Source: an uncultured Frankiales bacterium | GTDB lineage: Bacteria; Actinomycetota; Actinomycetes; Mycobacteriales; SCTD01 | Reading direction: 5' to 3' | Assembly (NCBI GenBank): GCA_946479905.1 | Contig: CAMLIA010000260.1 | Coordinates: 1-5,086 of the forward strand | DNA: 5,086 bases | Shown: positions 1 through 5,086 of the stretch, piece by piece | How positions within the stretch are numbered: the first letter of the stretch is position 1 | Layout of the letters: each line of letters starts with the position of its first letter | The notes under the pieces: model-generated | Told to the model about the DNA's origin: nothing | What the model saw: only the letters and a program-made list of their open reading frames with translations | Database searches by the model: none | Position numbers and translations under genes: made by a program

Positions 1-108
1 CTGCCGGGTGCGGCGCTTGCGTCGTACGACGTCGAGGGTGCCTGCGGGGACAGGGAGCGCCAGCCGGTCGTCGTGGAGGGTCTCGCGCAGCAGGTCGTCG
101 AGGTTCAT
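1..108 (-). CDS. N-terminal fragment of an unknown protein translationally coupled to the ECF sigma gene (truncated at window edge)
   Basis: An open frame starts at ATG (108-106) and is still open at base 1, giving 36 residues that begin MNLDDLLRETLHDDRLALP and end with an Arg/Lys-rich stretch (VVRRKRRTRQ). The start codon overlaps the sigma-factor stop codon as ATGA, the usual arrangement for translational coupling. This strongly supports a real gene although only its N-terminus is visible. The visible part is acidic and soluble, then turns basic, as a short cytoplasmic segment ahead of a membrane helix might; the helix itself would lie outside the window. Genes directly after SigE-family ECF sigma factors often encode a membrane-anchored protein that may act as an anti-sigma factor, so that role is possible, but no diagnostic domain is visible. 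The function is unassigned. Confidence 0.75.
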   Translation of the reverse strand, partial: MNLDDLLRETLHDDRLALPVPAGTLDVVRRKRRTRQ

Positions 109-608
109 GTCGGGCTCTTCTCGAGGTCGGGGGACAGCAGCGCAGACAGCGTCCGCAGCGCGCGGGCGGCCTGGCTCTTGACGGTCCCGGGGGAGCAGCC
201 GAGGACCCGGGCGATGTCCGCCTCGGAGAGGTCCTCGTAGTAGCGCAGGACGACGACCGCCCGTTGCCGCGGCGGGAGCTGGCGCAGGGCGGTGAAGGTG
301 CGGTCGCGCTCCTCGAGGGCACCGGTCTCCGGTGCTGCCAGGTCGTACCAGGCAGGGAGAGGGGCCTCGCGACGGGACCGCCGCCACCAGGAGATGTGCG
401 TGTGGACCATGGCTCGGCGGACGTAGGCGAGAGGCTGGTCGTGCTCGATCCGCCGCCAGCGCGACCACGTGCTGACCAGCGCCTGCTGCACGAGCTCCTC
501 GGCTCGGTGCGGGTCGCCGGTGAGGACGTGGCCGAACCGCAGCAGCCCGGGCAGCGCCGCCGTCGCGAACTCCTCGAAGTCGGTCACGGGACCTGAACGC
601 GCGGGCAC
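105..608 (-). CDS. ECF RNA polymerase sigma factor, SigE family (sigma-70 regions 2 and 4)
   Basis: This gene encodes a 167-residue alternative sigma factor that would direct core RNA polymerase to a specific promoter set. Region 2 spans about residues 18-85: LLRFGHVLTGD, the helix with AEELVQQALVSTW, then the aromatic/basic AYVRRAMVHTHISWWRR used for -10 recognition and melting. A linker at about 85-101 leads to region 4 (about 102-156), with LPPRQRAVVVLRYYEDLSE and the helix-turn-helix EADIARVLGCSPGTVKSQAARA that binds -35 DNA. Length and order match the actinobacterial SigE-like ECF group; no C-terminal extension is present. The annotated GTG at 608 has no convincing ribosome-binding site. 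A second in-frame GTG at 587 (residue 8, before TDFEEF) has AGG five to seven bases upstream and fits the usual family start better, so the protein may be 160 residues. The gene sits 12 nt after the CoA-binding gene and overlaps the next gene by 4 nt, so it is an internal operon member. Its target promoter and signal are unknown. Confidence 0.93.
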   Translation of the reverse strand: MPARSGPVTDFEEFATAALPGLLRFGHVLTGDPHRAEELVQQALVSTWSRWRRIEHDQPLAYVRRAMVHTHISWWRRSRREAPLPAWYDLAAPETGALEERDRTFTALRQLPPRQRAVVVLRYYEDLSEADIARVLGCSPGTVKSQAARALRTLSALLSPDLEKSPT

Positions 609-620
609 GCGGTCAGGTTG

Positions 621-1040
621 TCAGAGCCGCCACTCGATCTTGGGGCACTTGTCCATGACGACCGTGAGCCCGGCGGCCCGGGCACGCTCGGTGGCCTGCT
701 CGTCGACGACCCCGAGCTGCATCCAGACGCCCTTCGCGCCGACGGCGATCGCCTCGTCCACCACCGGCCCGACCAGGGAGGAGCGCACGAAGCAGTCGAC
801 GACGTCGATCCCGAACGGGATGTCGGACAGCGTGGGGTAGCCCTGCTCGCCGTGCACGGTCTCGGCAGCGGGGTGGACCGGGACGATGCGCTTTCCCTTG
901 CGCTGCAGGAACTCTGCGACCTCCCAGGCCGCTCGGCTCCGGTTCGACGACAGGCCCACCACGGCCCACGTCTGCATGTCCAGCAACGCGTCGACGTCGG
1001 GTTCCACGCCCGGCCTGTTCCCTCGGCGGACCGGTCCCAC
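621..1040 (-). CDS. CoA-binding domain protein (YccU-like, small Rossmann fold)
   Basis: This gene encodes a 139-residue single-domain protein of the CoA_binding_2/YccU type, a stand-alone version of the nucleotide-binding domain of succinyl-CoA synthetase alpha subunits. Landmarks are the first beta strand and glycine turn WAVVGLSSNRSRAAWEVA (residues 25-42), the second strand KGKRIVPVHP (48-57), the conserved ETVHGEQGYPTLSDIP (60-75), VDCFVRSS (81-88), the strand GAKGVWMQLGVVDE (101-114), and the terminal MDKCPKIEW (129-137) with the family's conserved Cys. It is probably cytoplasmic. Family members bind CoA or related ligands, but a physiological reaction is not established. The GTG at 1040 lies only 3 nt after the membrane-protein stop and lacks a clear ribosome-binding site. 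An in-frame GTG at 1007 (residue 12, giving VEPDVDALL) has AGG six bases before it and matches the usual start region better. Close spacing on both sides places the gene inside the membrane protein-sigma operon. Confidence 0.92.
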   Translation of the reverse strand: MGPVRRGNRPGVEPDVDALLDMQTWAVVGLSSNRSRAAWEVAEFLQRKGKRIVPVHPAAETVHGEQGYPTLSDIPFGIDVVDCFVRSSLVGPVVDEAIAVGAKGVWMQLGVVDEQATERARAAGLTVVMDKCPKIEWRL

Positions 1041-1043
1041 GCG

Positions 1044-3374
1044 TCAGGTGAAGGACTGGAAGCGCTCGCGCAGCCGCTGCACGTCGCGCAGCCGCTGCTC
1101 GTACGTCGCCCCGACCCCCACGAGCAGCGCGCCCGCGACAGCCAGCACGAGCCAGCGGGGGAGCGCGGCGGCGTAGGGCCCCAGCAGGTGGACGGCGTCG
1201 ACGGCCACGACCGCCCCGCCGATCACCAGCGGTGCCCGCAGCCGCTGCTGGCCACCCACCAGCACGACGGCGGCGGCGGCGAGCAGCACCAGGAGCGCGC
1301 GGAACGGTGTCGGGTCGTCGAGGCCCTTCAGCAGCGACGGCACGAGCGCGAGGGTCAGCCCTGCGGCGTACGCCTCGAACGACCCCATCGTCGGGTGCGC
1401 GCTCCGGCGGAGGTGACCCAGCACCAGCGTCACCACTGCCAGTGGCAGCACGTAGGGCTCGGGGGCGTGCACGTGGGCGTCCGCCAGCCGGACCCAGGAG
1501 GAGGCCGAGAGCAGCAGCGCCCCGGCGTACCCGACGAGCCGCCGGTCCCGCCGCACCGCGACCGCGAGGGCCAGCGCGCCGTCGGCGGCGAGCGCCCACG
1601 AGAGCCAGCCCGGGTCCCCGGCGCAGAGCGCGACCGCGACGGTCCCGAGCAGCACCGCGGCCGCCTCGGCGCCCAGCCGGTGCCCGCCCGGCAGCAGGAA
1701 GGACAGGCCCGCGCAGCCGGCCACGACGATGAGGAGCACCGCCCCGACCTGGTCCTGGTGCAGGCCCTGCGCGACGGCGACGGCGGCGGCCTCGCCACCG
1801 ACCAGGGACAGGGCCGCGCCCGTCAGCGGTGCCCACCGCAGCGCGACGGCCCCCGCGAGCACCGCGGCGACGGGCAGGGCGGCCAGGGTGGTGTCCTGCT
1901 GGGCGAGCGACCAGGCCGTCGCGATCGCCGTGACGCCGAGTCCGGCGGCACCGAGCACCGGGAGCCGCAGGCTGCCGGCGCACAGCACCGCGGCCACCGC
2001 GAGCTGGACGGCGATCGCGGTCCGGAAGTCGGTGGCCAGGCCGAGCGGGAGGGTGACGGCGGCCAGGCCGAGCAGCACCGACGCGGGCAGGACCGCGTCC
2101 CGGAGCCGGTCGACCACGAACCCCGCGGCCAGCGCCGCGCACGCTGCCGCGGCCAGCACGACGACGGTGACGATCGTGCCGTCCCACGGGGTCTCGACGG
2201 AGACCGCGTCCCGGGCCCGGGTGCCCGTGAACGACCACGCCTCCGCCAGCCACGTGAACGGGCCGCCGACGGCCTCGACGACGCCGATCCCCTCGACCAG
2301 CACCGCTGCGGCTGCGACGGCCAGCCCGCCGACGACCGTCTCCGCGCGCCGCGGGAGCAGCGCCGCGACCTGCAGCGTCAGCAGCGCCACCGCCGCCAGC
2401 ACGAGCGGTCGCTGGGCGTCGGTCAGGCTCGGCCGGCTCGCCACCCAGCCGGCGGCGCCGACGAGGACGGGTACGACGAGAGCGGCCGCCGGCACCTTCT
2501 CCACGGCCAGCCCGGCGGCGACGACGGCCAGCACCAGCAGCCCGGTGCACCCGGCCGGCTCGCCCTCGCCGTAGGACACCCCCGCTGCCACGAGCACGCC
2601 GCACGTCCACAGCGCCCCGAACGCGGCGGCCACCCACCGGGAGACCCTCGGCAGCGGCAGCTGGGTGGTGACCGCATCCGCCGTCACGAGCAGGGCGAGC
2701 ACGAGGCCGACCCGCGCAGCGGAGCCGTGGTGGCGCCCGAGCTCCAGGACGACGGCGCCCTGGGCGAAGGCGACGGTGGCGCCCTGCGTCACCCGCAGCG
2801 GCGCGACGGCCGCCCAGCAGCCGACGACCACGGCGAGCACGCCGCTGGCCACGGCGGCGTAGGTCTCGCTGTCCCACGAGGACCCGAGCCCTGCCCGTCG
2901 TACCGCCCAGGCCGTGACGACCGAGAGGACCAGCGTGACGGCACCCACCGCCTCCGCGCTCGACGGCAGCCGGCGGCGCGACAGCTCGCTGGCGCCCGCC
3001 CCGGCGAGCAGGGTCAGGAGCAGCAGCACGAGGGCGCGGCCGGTGACGCCGAGGTGGGAGTAGGTGACGGCAGCGAAGACGAGGCCGGCGGCTGCGAGGA
3101 GCAGGGCTCCCAGGCCGAGCAGGGTGTTCTGGGCCGACCGCGCCGACGCCTCGCGCGTCCGGGGCGGAGGCGCTGCCCAGGGGGTCGCGGTCGCCGGGGT
3201 GACCGGTCCCCTGAGCTGCTCGAGGAGCGCTGCCCGCTCAGCGGTCAGGCCGGCGAGCTGCTGGTCCACCACCCACAGCCGGGCGGCGTCAGGGCCGACC
3301 AGGCGCAGGCCGCAGCTGGCGCAGCGCTCCGCCCCGGTCAGCGGGGCCTGGCAGTCGGGACAGGGAGTGCTCAT
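1044..3374 (-). CDS. Large polytopic membrane protein with N-terminal zinc ribbon (SCO7613 C-terminal domain type), function unknown
   Basis: This 776-residue protein starts with a small zinc ribbon, CPDC-x9-CASC (Cys5, 8, 18, 21). A short helical, possibly coiled-coil segment with a heptad-like pattern follows (about residues 31-55, DQQLAGLTAERAALLEQL), then a Pro/Ala/Arg linker to about 80. From about residue 83 to 757 it is a near-continuous series of about 25 hydrophobic segments rich in Ala, Leu, Val and Gly, with short charged loops. It ends in a basic/acidic cytoplasmic-looking tail, TYEQRLRDVQRLRERF. The ribbon, the helix, the multi-span body and the closing RLRD tail resemble actinobacterial proteins annotated as SCO7613 C-terminal domain-containing membrane proteins (recognised from memory). 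No catalytic motif, transporter signature or glycosyltransferase signature was seen. The ATG at 3374 is preceded by GGAGAGG, but 14 nt away, which is long for a Shine-Dalgarno. No other ATG, GTG or TTG lies in frame between the ugd stop and this ATG. A role in envelope polymer handling is only a guess. Confidence 0.9.
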   Translation of the reverse strand: MSTPCPDCQAPLTGAERCASCGLRLVGPDAARLWVVDQQLAGLTAERAALLEQLRGPVTPATATPWAAPPPRTREASARSAQNTLLGLGALLLAAAGLVFAAVTYSHLGVTGRALVLLLLTLLAGAGASELSRRRLPSSAEAVGAVTLVLSVVTAWAVRRAGLGSSWDSETYAAVASGVLAVVVGCWAAVAPLRVTQGATVAFAQGAVVLELGRHHGSAARVGLVLALLVTADAVTTQLPLPRVSRWVAAAFGALWTCGVLVAAGVSYGEGEPAGCTGLLVLAVVAAGLAVEKVPAAALVVPVLVGAAGWVASRPSLTDAQRPLVLAAVALLTLQVAALLPRRAETVVGGLAVAAAAVLVEGIGVVEAVGGPFTWLAEAWSFTGTRARDAVSVETPWDGTIVTVVVLAAAACAALAAGFVVDRLRDAVLPASVLLGLAAVTLPLGLATDFRTAIAVQLAVAAVLCAGSLRLPVLGAAGLGVTAIATAWSLAQQDTTLAALPVAAVLAGAVALRWAPLTGAALSLVGGEAAAVAVAQGLHQDQVGAVLLIVVAGCAGLSFLLPGGHRLGAEAAAVLLGTVAVALCAGDPGWLSWALAADGALALAVAVRRDRRLVGYAGALLLSASSWVRLADAHVHAPEPYVLPLAVVTLVLGHLRRSAHPTMGSFEAYAAGLTLALVPSLLKGLDDPTPFRALLVLLAAAAVVLVGGQQRLRAPLVIGGAVVAVDAVHLLGPYAAALPRWLVLAVAGALLVGVGATYEQRLRDVQRLRERFQSFT

Positions 3375-3422
3375 GAGCGACAGCGTGGCCTCTCCGCCGT
3401 CCGGCGTCCTGAGTAGCGCTAC
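3375..3422 (-). other. 48-nt gap between ugd and the membrane-protein gene, with weak RBS
   Basis: Besides the palindrome at its upstream end, this gap holds GGAGAGG (minus strand, 3395-3389), the only Shine-Dalgarno-like sequence, 14 nt before the ATG at 3374. A small CGCC-GGAC-GGCG hairpin (3406-3395) has no following T-run. The gap keeps the ugd reading frame open between the two genes (51 nt from stop to start), which in DNA this GC-rich is likely chance. Confidence 0.4.
3413..3422. promoter_or_regulatory. 10-bp perfect palindrome GTAGCGCTAC directly after the ugd stop codon, possible operator or promoter element
   Basis: The palindrome abuts the ugd TAG stop (3425-3423) at the upstream end of the 48-nt gap before the membrane-protein ATG. 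On the minus strand it is followed by TCAGGACGCC. Its place at the head of the membrane protein/CoA-binding/sigma gene group would suit a regulator or sigma-factor site, but I cannot match it to a known binding site and no clear -10 with TAnnnT spacing was found. It has no loop and no T-run, so a terminator is unlikely. Confidence 0.3.
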
Positions 3423-4601
3423 CTAGTCGCGACCCTGGATGTCGCGCGTGTAGACCTTGTCCGCGACGTCGTCGAGCTCCTCGTCCCGGCGGTTCGCGAT
3501 GATCACGTCGGACCGCTTCTTGAACTCGTCGAGGTCGTGGACGACCTCCGAGTTGTAGAACGTGTCGCCCTCGAACGCCGGCTCGTAGATGATCACCGGG
3601 ATGCCGCGCGCCTTGATGCGCTTCATGATCCCCTGCACCGCCGACGACCGGAAGTTGTCCGAACCGGTCTTCATGATGAGCCGGTAGACGCCGACGGTCG
3701 CCGGCTGGCGCTTGATGATGTCGAAGGCGATGAAGTCCTTGCGCGTCGTGTTGGCCTCGACGATCGCGCTGATGAGGTTCTGCGGCACGTCGGTGTAGTT
3801 GGCCTGCAGCTGCTTGGTGTCCTTGGGCAGGCAGTAGCCGCCGTACCCGAAGGACGGGTTGTTGTAGTAGTTGCCGATGCGCGGGTCGAGGCCGACGCCC
3901 TCGATGATCTGGGCGGTGTTGAGGCCGTGCGTCAGGGCGTAGGTGTCGAGCTCGTTGAAGTACGCCACGCGCAGCGCCAGGTAGGTGTTGGCGAACAGCT
4001 TGACCGCCTCCGCCTCCGTGGAGTCGATGAGCAGCACGGGCGCGCTCTTGTCGACCGCGCCCTCGAGCAGCAGGTCGGCGAAGCGCCGACCGCGCTCGCC
4101 CCGGTCGCCGACGATGATCCGGGACGGGTGCAGGTTGTCGTGCAGCGCCCGGCCCTCGCGGAGGAACTCGGGCGAGAAGATGATGCTGGCTCCCGGGTGG
4201 ACCTCGCGCATGCGGGCGCAGAAGCCCACGGGGATCGTCGACTTCACGACCACGGTGGCCGACGGGTTCTTGGCGACGACGTCGGCGATGACCGACTCGA
4301 CGGAACCGGTGTTGAAGTAGTTCGTCGTCTCGTCGTAGTCCGTCGGCGTCGCGACGATGACGAACTCCGCGCCCTCGTAGGCCTCCGCCGGGTCGAGCGT
4401 CGCCGTGAGGTCGAGCGGCTTGGTGCGCAGGTAGTCCTGCAGCTCCTCGTCGATGATCGGCGACTCGCGCCGGTTGATGAGGTCGACCTTCTCCGGGTCG
4501 ATGTCCAGCGCCACGACGGTGTTGTGCTGCGCGAGGATGACGGCGTTGGACAGGCCGACGTAGCCGGTACCGGCGACAGCGATGCGCGGGCGTGAGGTCA
4601 T
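3423..4601 (-). CDS. ugd: UDP-glucose 6-dehydrogenase (short form, E. coli Ugd-like)
   Basis: This cytoplasmic enzyme (EC 1.1.1.22) oxidises UDP-glucose twice with NAD+ to UDP-glucuronate, the precursor for capsular, teichuronic-type or other surface polysaccharides and for UDP-xylose or UDP-galacturonate. The 392 residues cover the full short-form length (E. coli Ugd is 388). The N-terminal Rossmann domain has GTGYVG (11-16) and ALDID (31-35), followed by VATPTDYD (83-90), STIPVG (121-126) and FSPEFLREG (142-150). The central dimerisation helix has [16 protein letters not shown] with the catalytic-type Lys201. The active-site loop [15 protein letters not shown] carries the nucleophilic Cys257 and Asp261. 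The C-terminal UDP-binding domain has [20 protein letters not shown] (306-325) and ends [11 protein letters not shown]. All expected catalytic residues are present and no frameshift is seen. The ATG at 4601 is the natural start: GTGYVG follows at once, and a TAGGCT -10-like hexamer lies 6 bases before the ATG, suggesting a leaderless message. Divergent from the acyl-CoA dehydrogenase; the membrane-protein gene follows after 48 nt. Confidence 0.97.
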   Translation of the reverse strand: MTSRPRIAVAGTGYVGLSNAVILAQHNTVVALDIDPEKVDLINRRESPIIDEELQDYLRTKPLDLTATLDPAEAYEGAEFVIVATPTDYDETTNYFNTGSVESVIADVVAKNPSATVVVKSTIPVGFCARMREVHPGASIIFSPEFLREGRALHDNLHPSRIIVGDRGERGRRFADLLLEGAVDKSAPVLLIDSTEAEAVKLFANTYLALRVAYFNELDTYALTHGLNTAQIIEGVGLDPRIGNYYNNPSFGYGGYCLPKDTKQLQANYTDVPQNLISAIVEANTTRKDFIAFDIIKRQPATVGVYRLIMKTGSDNFRSSAVQGIMKRIKARGIPVIIYEPAFEGDTFYNSEVVHDLDEFKKRSDVIIANRRDEELDDVADKVYTRDIQGRD

Positions 4602-4607
4602 GGCGCA

Positions 4608-4613
4608 AGCCTA
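4608..4613 (-). promoter_or_regulatory. Putative -10 element (TAGGCT) of ugd
   Basis: Read on the minus strand, TAGGCT lies exactly 6 bases before the ugd ATG (4601-4599). This is again the spacing of a leaderless promoter, with transcription starting at the A of ATG. The AGG inside the hexamer, 8 bases before the ATG, could alternatively act as a weak ribosome-binding site if the message starts further upstream. No clear -35 is seen. Confidence 0.58.
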
Positions 4614-4627
4614 GAGGGACGCGTCAC

Positions 4628-4633
4628 TAGGCT
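4628..4633 (+). promoter_or_regulatory. Putative -10 element (TAGGCT) of the acyl-CoA dehydrogenase gene
   Basis: TAGGCT fits the actinobacterial -10 pattern TAnnnT and ends 7 bases before the ATG at 4641. Transcription would therefore start at or next to the A of the start codon, giving a leaderless mRNA. There is no Shine-Dalgarno between the hexamer and the ATG, which agrees. No convincing -35 box is present at the expected distance, as is common for actinobacterial promoters. The identification rests on hexamer and spacing only. Confidence 0.6.
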
Positions 4634-4640
4634 GGCGCTC

Positions 4641-5086
4641 ATGAGCGACTACGGCCTCTACGCCCTCACCGACGAGCACCAGATGCTGCGCCAGGCCGTC
4701 CGGGAGCTCGCGGAGGACAAGATCGCCCCGCGGGCCGCCGAGATCGACGAGACCGGCGAGTACCCGTGGGACGTCCACGAGGCGCTGAAGAAGGCCGACC
4801 TGCTCGCCCTGCACGTCCCGGAGGAGTACGGCGGCCCGGGTGCCGACCGCATCGCCCACTCGATCGTGGTCGAGGAGGTGGCCCGCGTCTGCGCCTCGTC
4901 GTCGCTGATCGTGGCCGGCAACAAGCTCGGCACGATGGGCCTGATCCTGTCCGGCTCGGAGGACCTCAAGAAGGCCTACCTGCCTGCCGTCGCCGCCGGC
5001 GAGGCGACGTTCTCCTACGCGCTGTCCGAGCGGGAGGCCGGGTCCGACGCCGCGGCGATGAAGACCCGCGCGGTCCGCGACGGCTC
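4641..5086 (+). CDS. Acyl-CoA dehydrogenase, FadE25-like, N-terminal part (truncated at window edge)
   Basis: The first 148 residues of an FAD-dependent acyl-CoA dehydrogenase are present; the family is usually 380-400 residues, so the C-terminal flavin/helical domain and the catalytic Glu lie beyond base 5086. The enzyme introduces the trans-2 double bond into acyl-CoA in beta-oxidation, passing electrons to electron-transfer flavoprotein. Visible parts are the all-helical N-terminal domain (about residues 8-120: LTDEHQMLRQAVRELAEDKIAP, HVPEEYGGPGAD, VVEEVARVCASSSLI, NKLGTMGLILSGSEDLKK) and the start of the beta domain with the family signature ALSEREAGSDAAA (residues 127-139). This closely resembles mycobacterial FadE25, which also has SEREAGSD rather than SEPxAGSD (from memory). 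The ATG at 4641 starts MSDYGLYALTDEH, just before the first conserved helix. It has no Shine-Dalgarno and lies 7 bases after a TAGGCT hexamer, fitting leaderless translation. In many actinobacteria a FadE25-type gene neighbours purE/purK; that cannot be tested here. Confidence 0.95.
   Translation, partial: MSDYGLYALTDEHQMLRQAVRELAEDKIAPRAAEIDETGEYPWDVHEALKKADLLALHVPEEYGGPGADRIAHSIVVEEVARVCASSSLIVAGNKLGTMGLILSGSEDLKKAYLPAVAAGEATFSYALSEREAGSDAAAMKTRAVRDG

Larger units (their letters stand above)
4608..4633. repeat. 7-bp inverted repeat (AGCCTAG / CTAGGCT) in the divergent promoter region
   Basis: AGCCTAG at 4608-4614 and CTAGGCT at 4627-4633 are perfect reverse complements separated by 12 bases. 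Each arm contains one of the two proposed -10 hexamers, so the dyad may simply be two identical promoters facing apart. It could also be an operator for a dimeric regulator affecting both genes. An ACGCGT palindrome lies between the arms (4619-4624), but its centre is one base off the centre of the dyad. Confidence 0.6.

Noticed and set aside
613..2877. A 754-codon minus-strand open frame overlapping the membrane-protein and CoA-binding genes
   Set aside because: It is almost entirely Arg/Gly/Ala, crosses two well-supported genes in another frame, and has no recognisable fold or ribosome-binding site.
3395..3406. CGCC-GGAC-GGCG hairpin between ugd and the membrane-protein gene as a terminator
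   Set aside because: The stem has only 4 bp and is not followed by a T-run on either strand, so there is no support for intrinsic termination.
618..3416. A 932-codon open frame on the plus strand opposite the membrane-protein gene
   Set aside because: Its translation is a low-complexity mix of Arg, Gly, Asp, Gln, His and Pro with no domain or hydrophobic pattern. It is the expected antisense shadow of a GC-rich gene, while the minus-strand frame gives coherent membrane helices and a zinc ribbon.
3375..3425. Stop-codon readthrough fusing Ugd to the membrane protein, as both share a reading frame separated by one TAG
   Set aside because: A one-in-three frame coincidence plus a short stop-free gap is expected in GC-rich DNA. 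Ugd ends at its normal family C-terminus and the membrane protein starts with a proper ATG and zinc ribbon.
3289..4608. A 439-codon minus-strand frame overlapping ugd
   Set aside because: It is Arg/His/Pro-rich shadow sequence. The other frame encodes a complete UDP-glucose dehydrogenase with every catalytic motif.
4611..4969. Minus-strand open frames opposite the acyl-CoA dehydrogenase start
   Set aside because: They are antisense to a clearly recognised coding region, show no domain, and are explained by codon bias on the other strand.
5019..5057. SEREAGSD in place of SEPxAGSD as a damaged acyl-CoA dehydrogenase signature
   Set aside because: The variant still fits the family signature and is normal for FadE25-type enzymes, so it is not evidence of inactivation.

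Overview
This window looks like chromosomal DNA from a high-GC actinobacterium. The base composition is very GC-rich, codons end mostly in G or C, GTG starts are used, leaderless-type promoters are present, and the proteins match actinobacterial families: a SigE-family ECF sigma factor, a zinc-ribbon multi-membrane-span protein of the SCO7613 C-terminal-domain type, and a FadE25-like acyl-CoA dehydrogenase. A nocardioform or related lineage is plausible, but the genus cannot be fixed from the sequence.

Layout. Five genes lie on the minus strand and read right to left from about 4601: ugd (UDP-glucose 6-dehydrogenase, 4601-3423), a 776-residue polytopic membrane protein with an N-terminal zinc ribbon (3374-1044), a small CoA-binding-fold protein (1040-621), an ECF sigma factor (608-105), and the start of a fifth gene that overlaps the sigma gene by 4 bases and runs off the left edge (108-1). 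The gaps are 48, 3, 12 and -4 nucleotides, so the last four genes are almost certainly co-transcribed, and ugd may be part of the same message. One gene lies on the plus strand, a FadE25-like acyl-CoA dehydrogenase (from 4641) that runs off the right edge.

The 39-base gap between the divergent ugd and acyl-CoA dehydrogenase genes holds a TAGGCT hexamer on each strand, 6 and 7 bases before the respective ATG. This is the spacing expected of leaderless promoters. The two hexamers are the arms of a 7-bp inverted repeat. A perfect 10-bp palindrome sits directly after the ugd stop codon, at the head of the membrane-protein/sigma gene group.

How the genes work together. Ugd makes UDP-glucuronate for surface polysaccharide, and the acyl-CoA dehydrogenase belongs to fatty-acid beta-oxidation. 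The membrane protein and the CoA-binding protein have no established role. The sigma factor and the overlapping downstream gene probably form a regulatory pair (inference), because genes in that position often encode a membrane-anchored partner. No mobile element, CRISPR array, tRNA or rRNA was seen. Most of the window is ordinary core genome. The parts most worth a second look are the symmetric promoter region and the uncharacterised membrane protein/sigma gene group.
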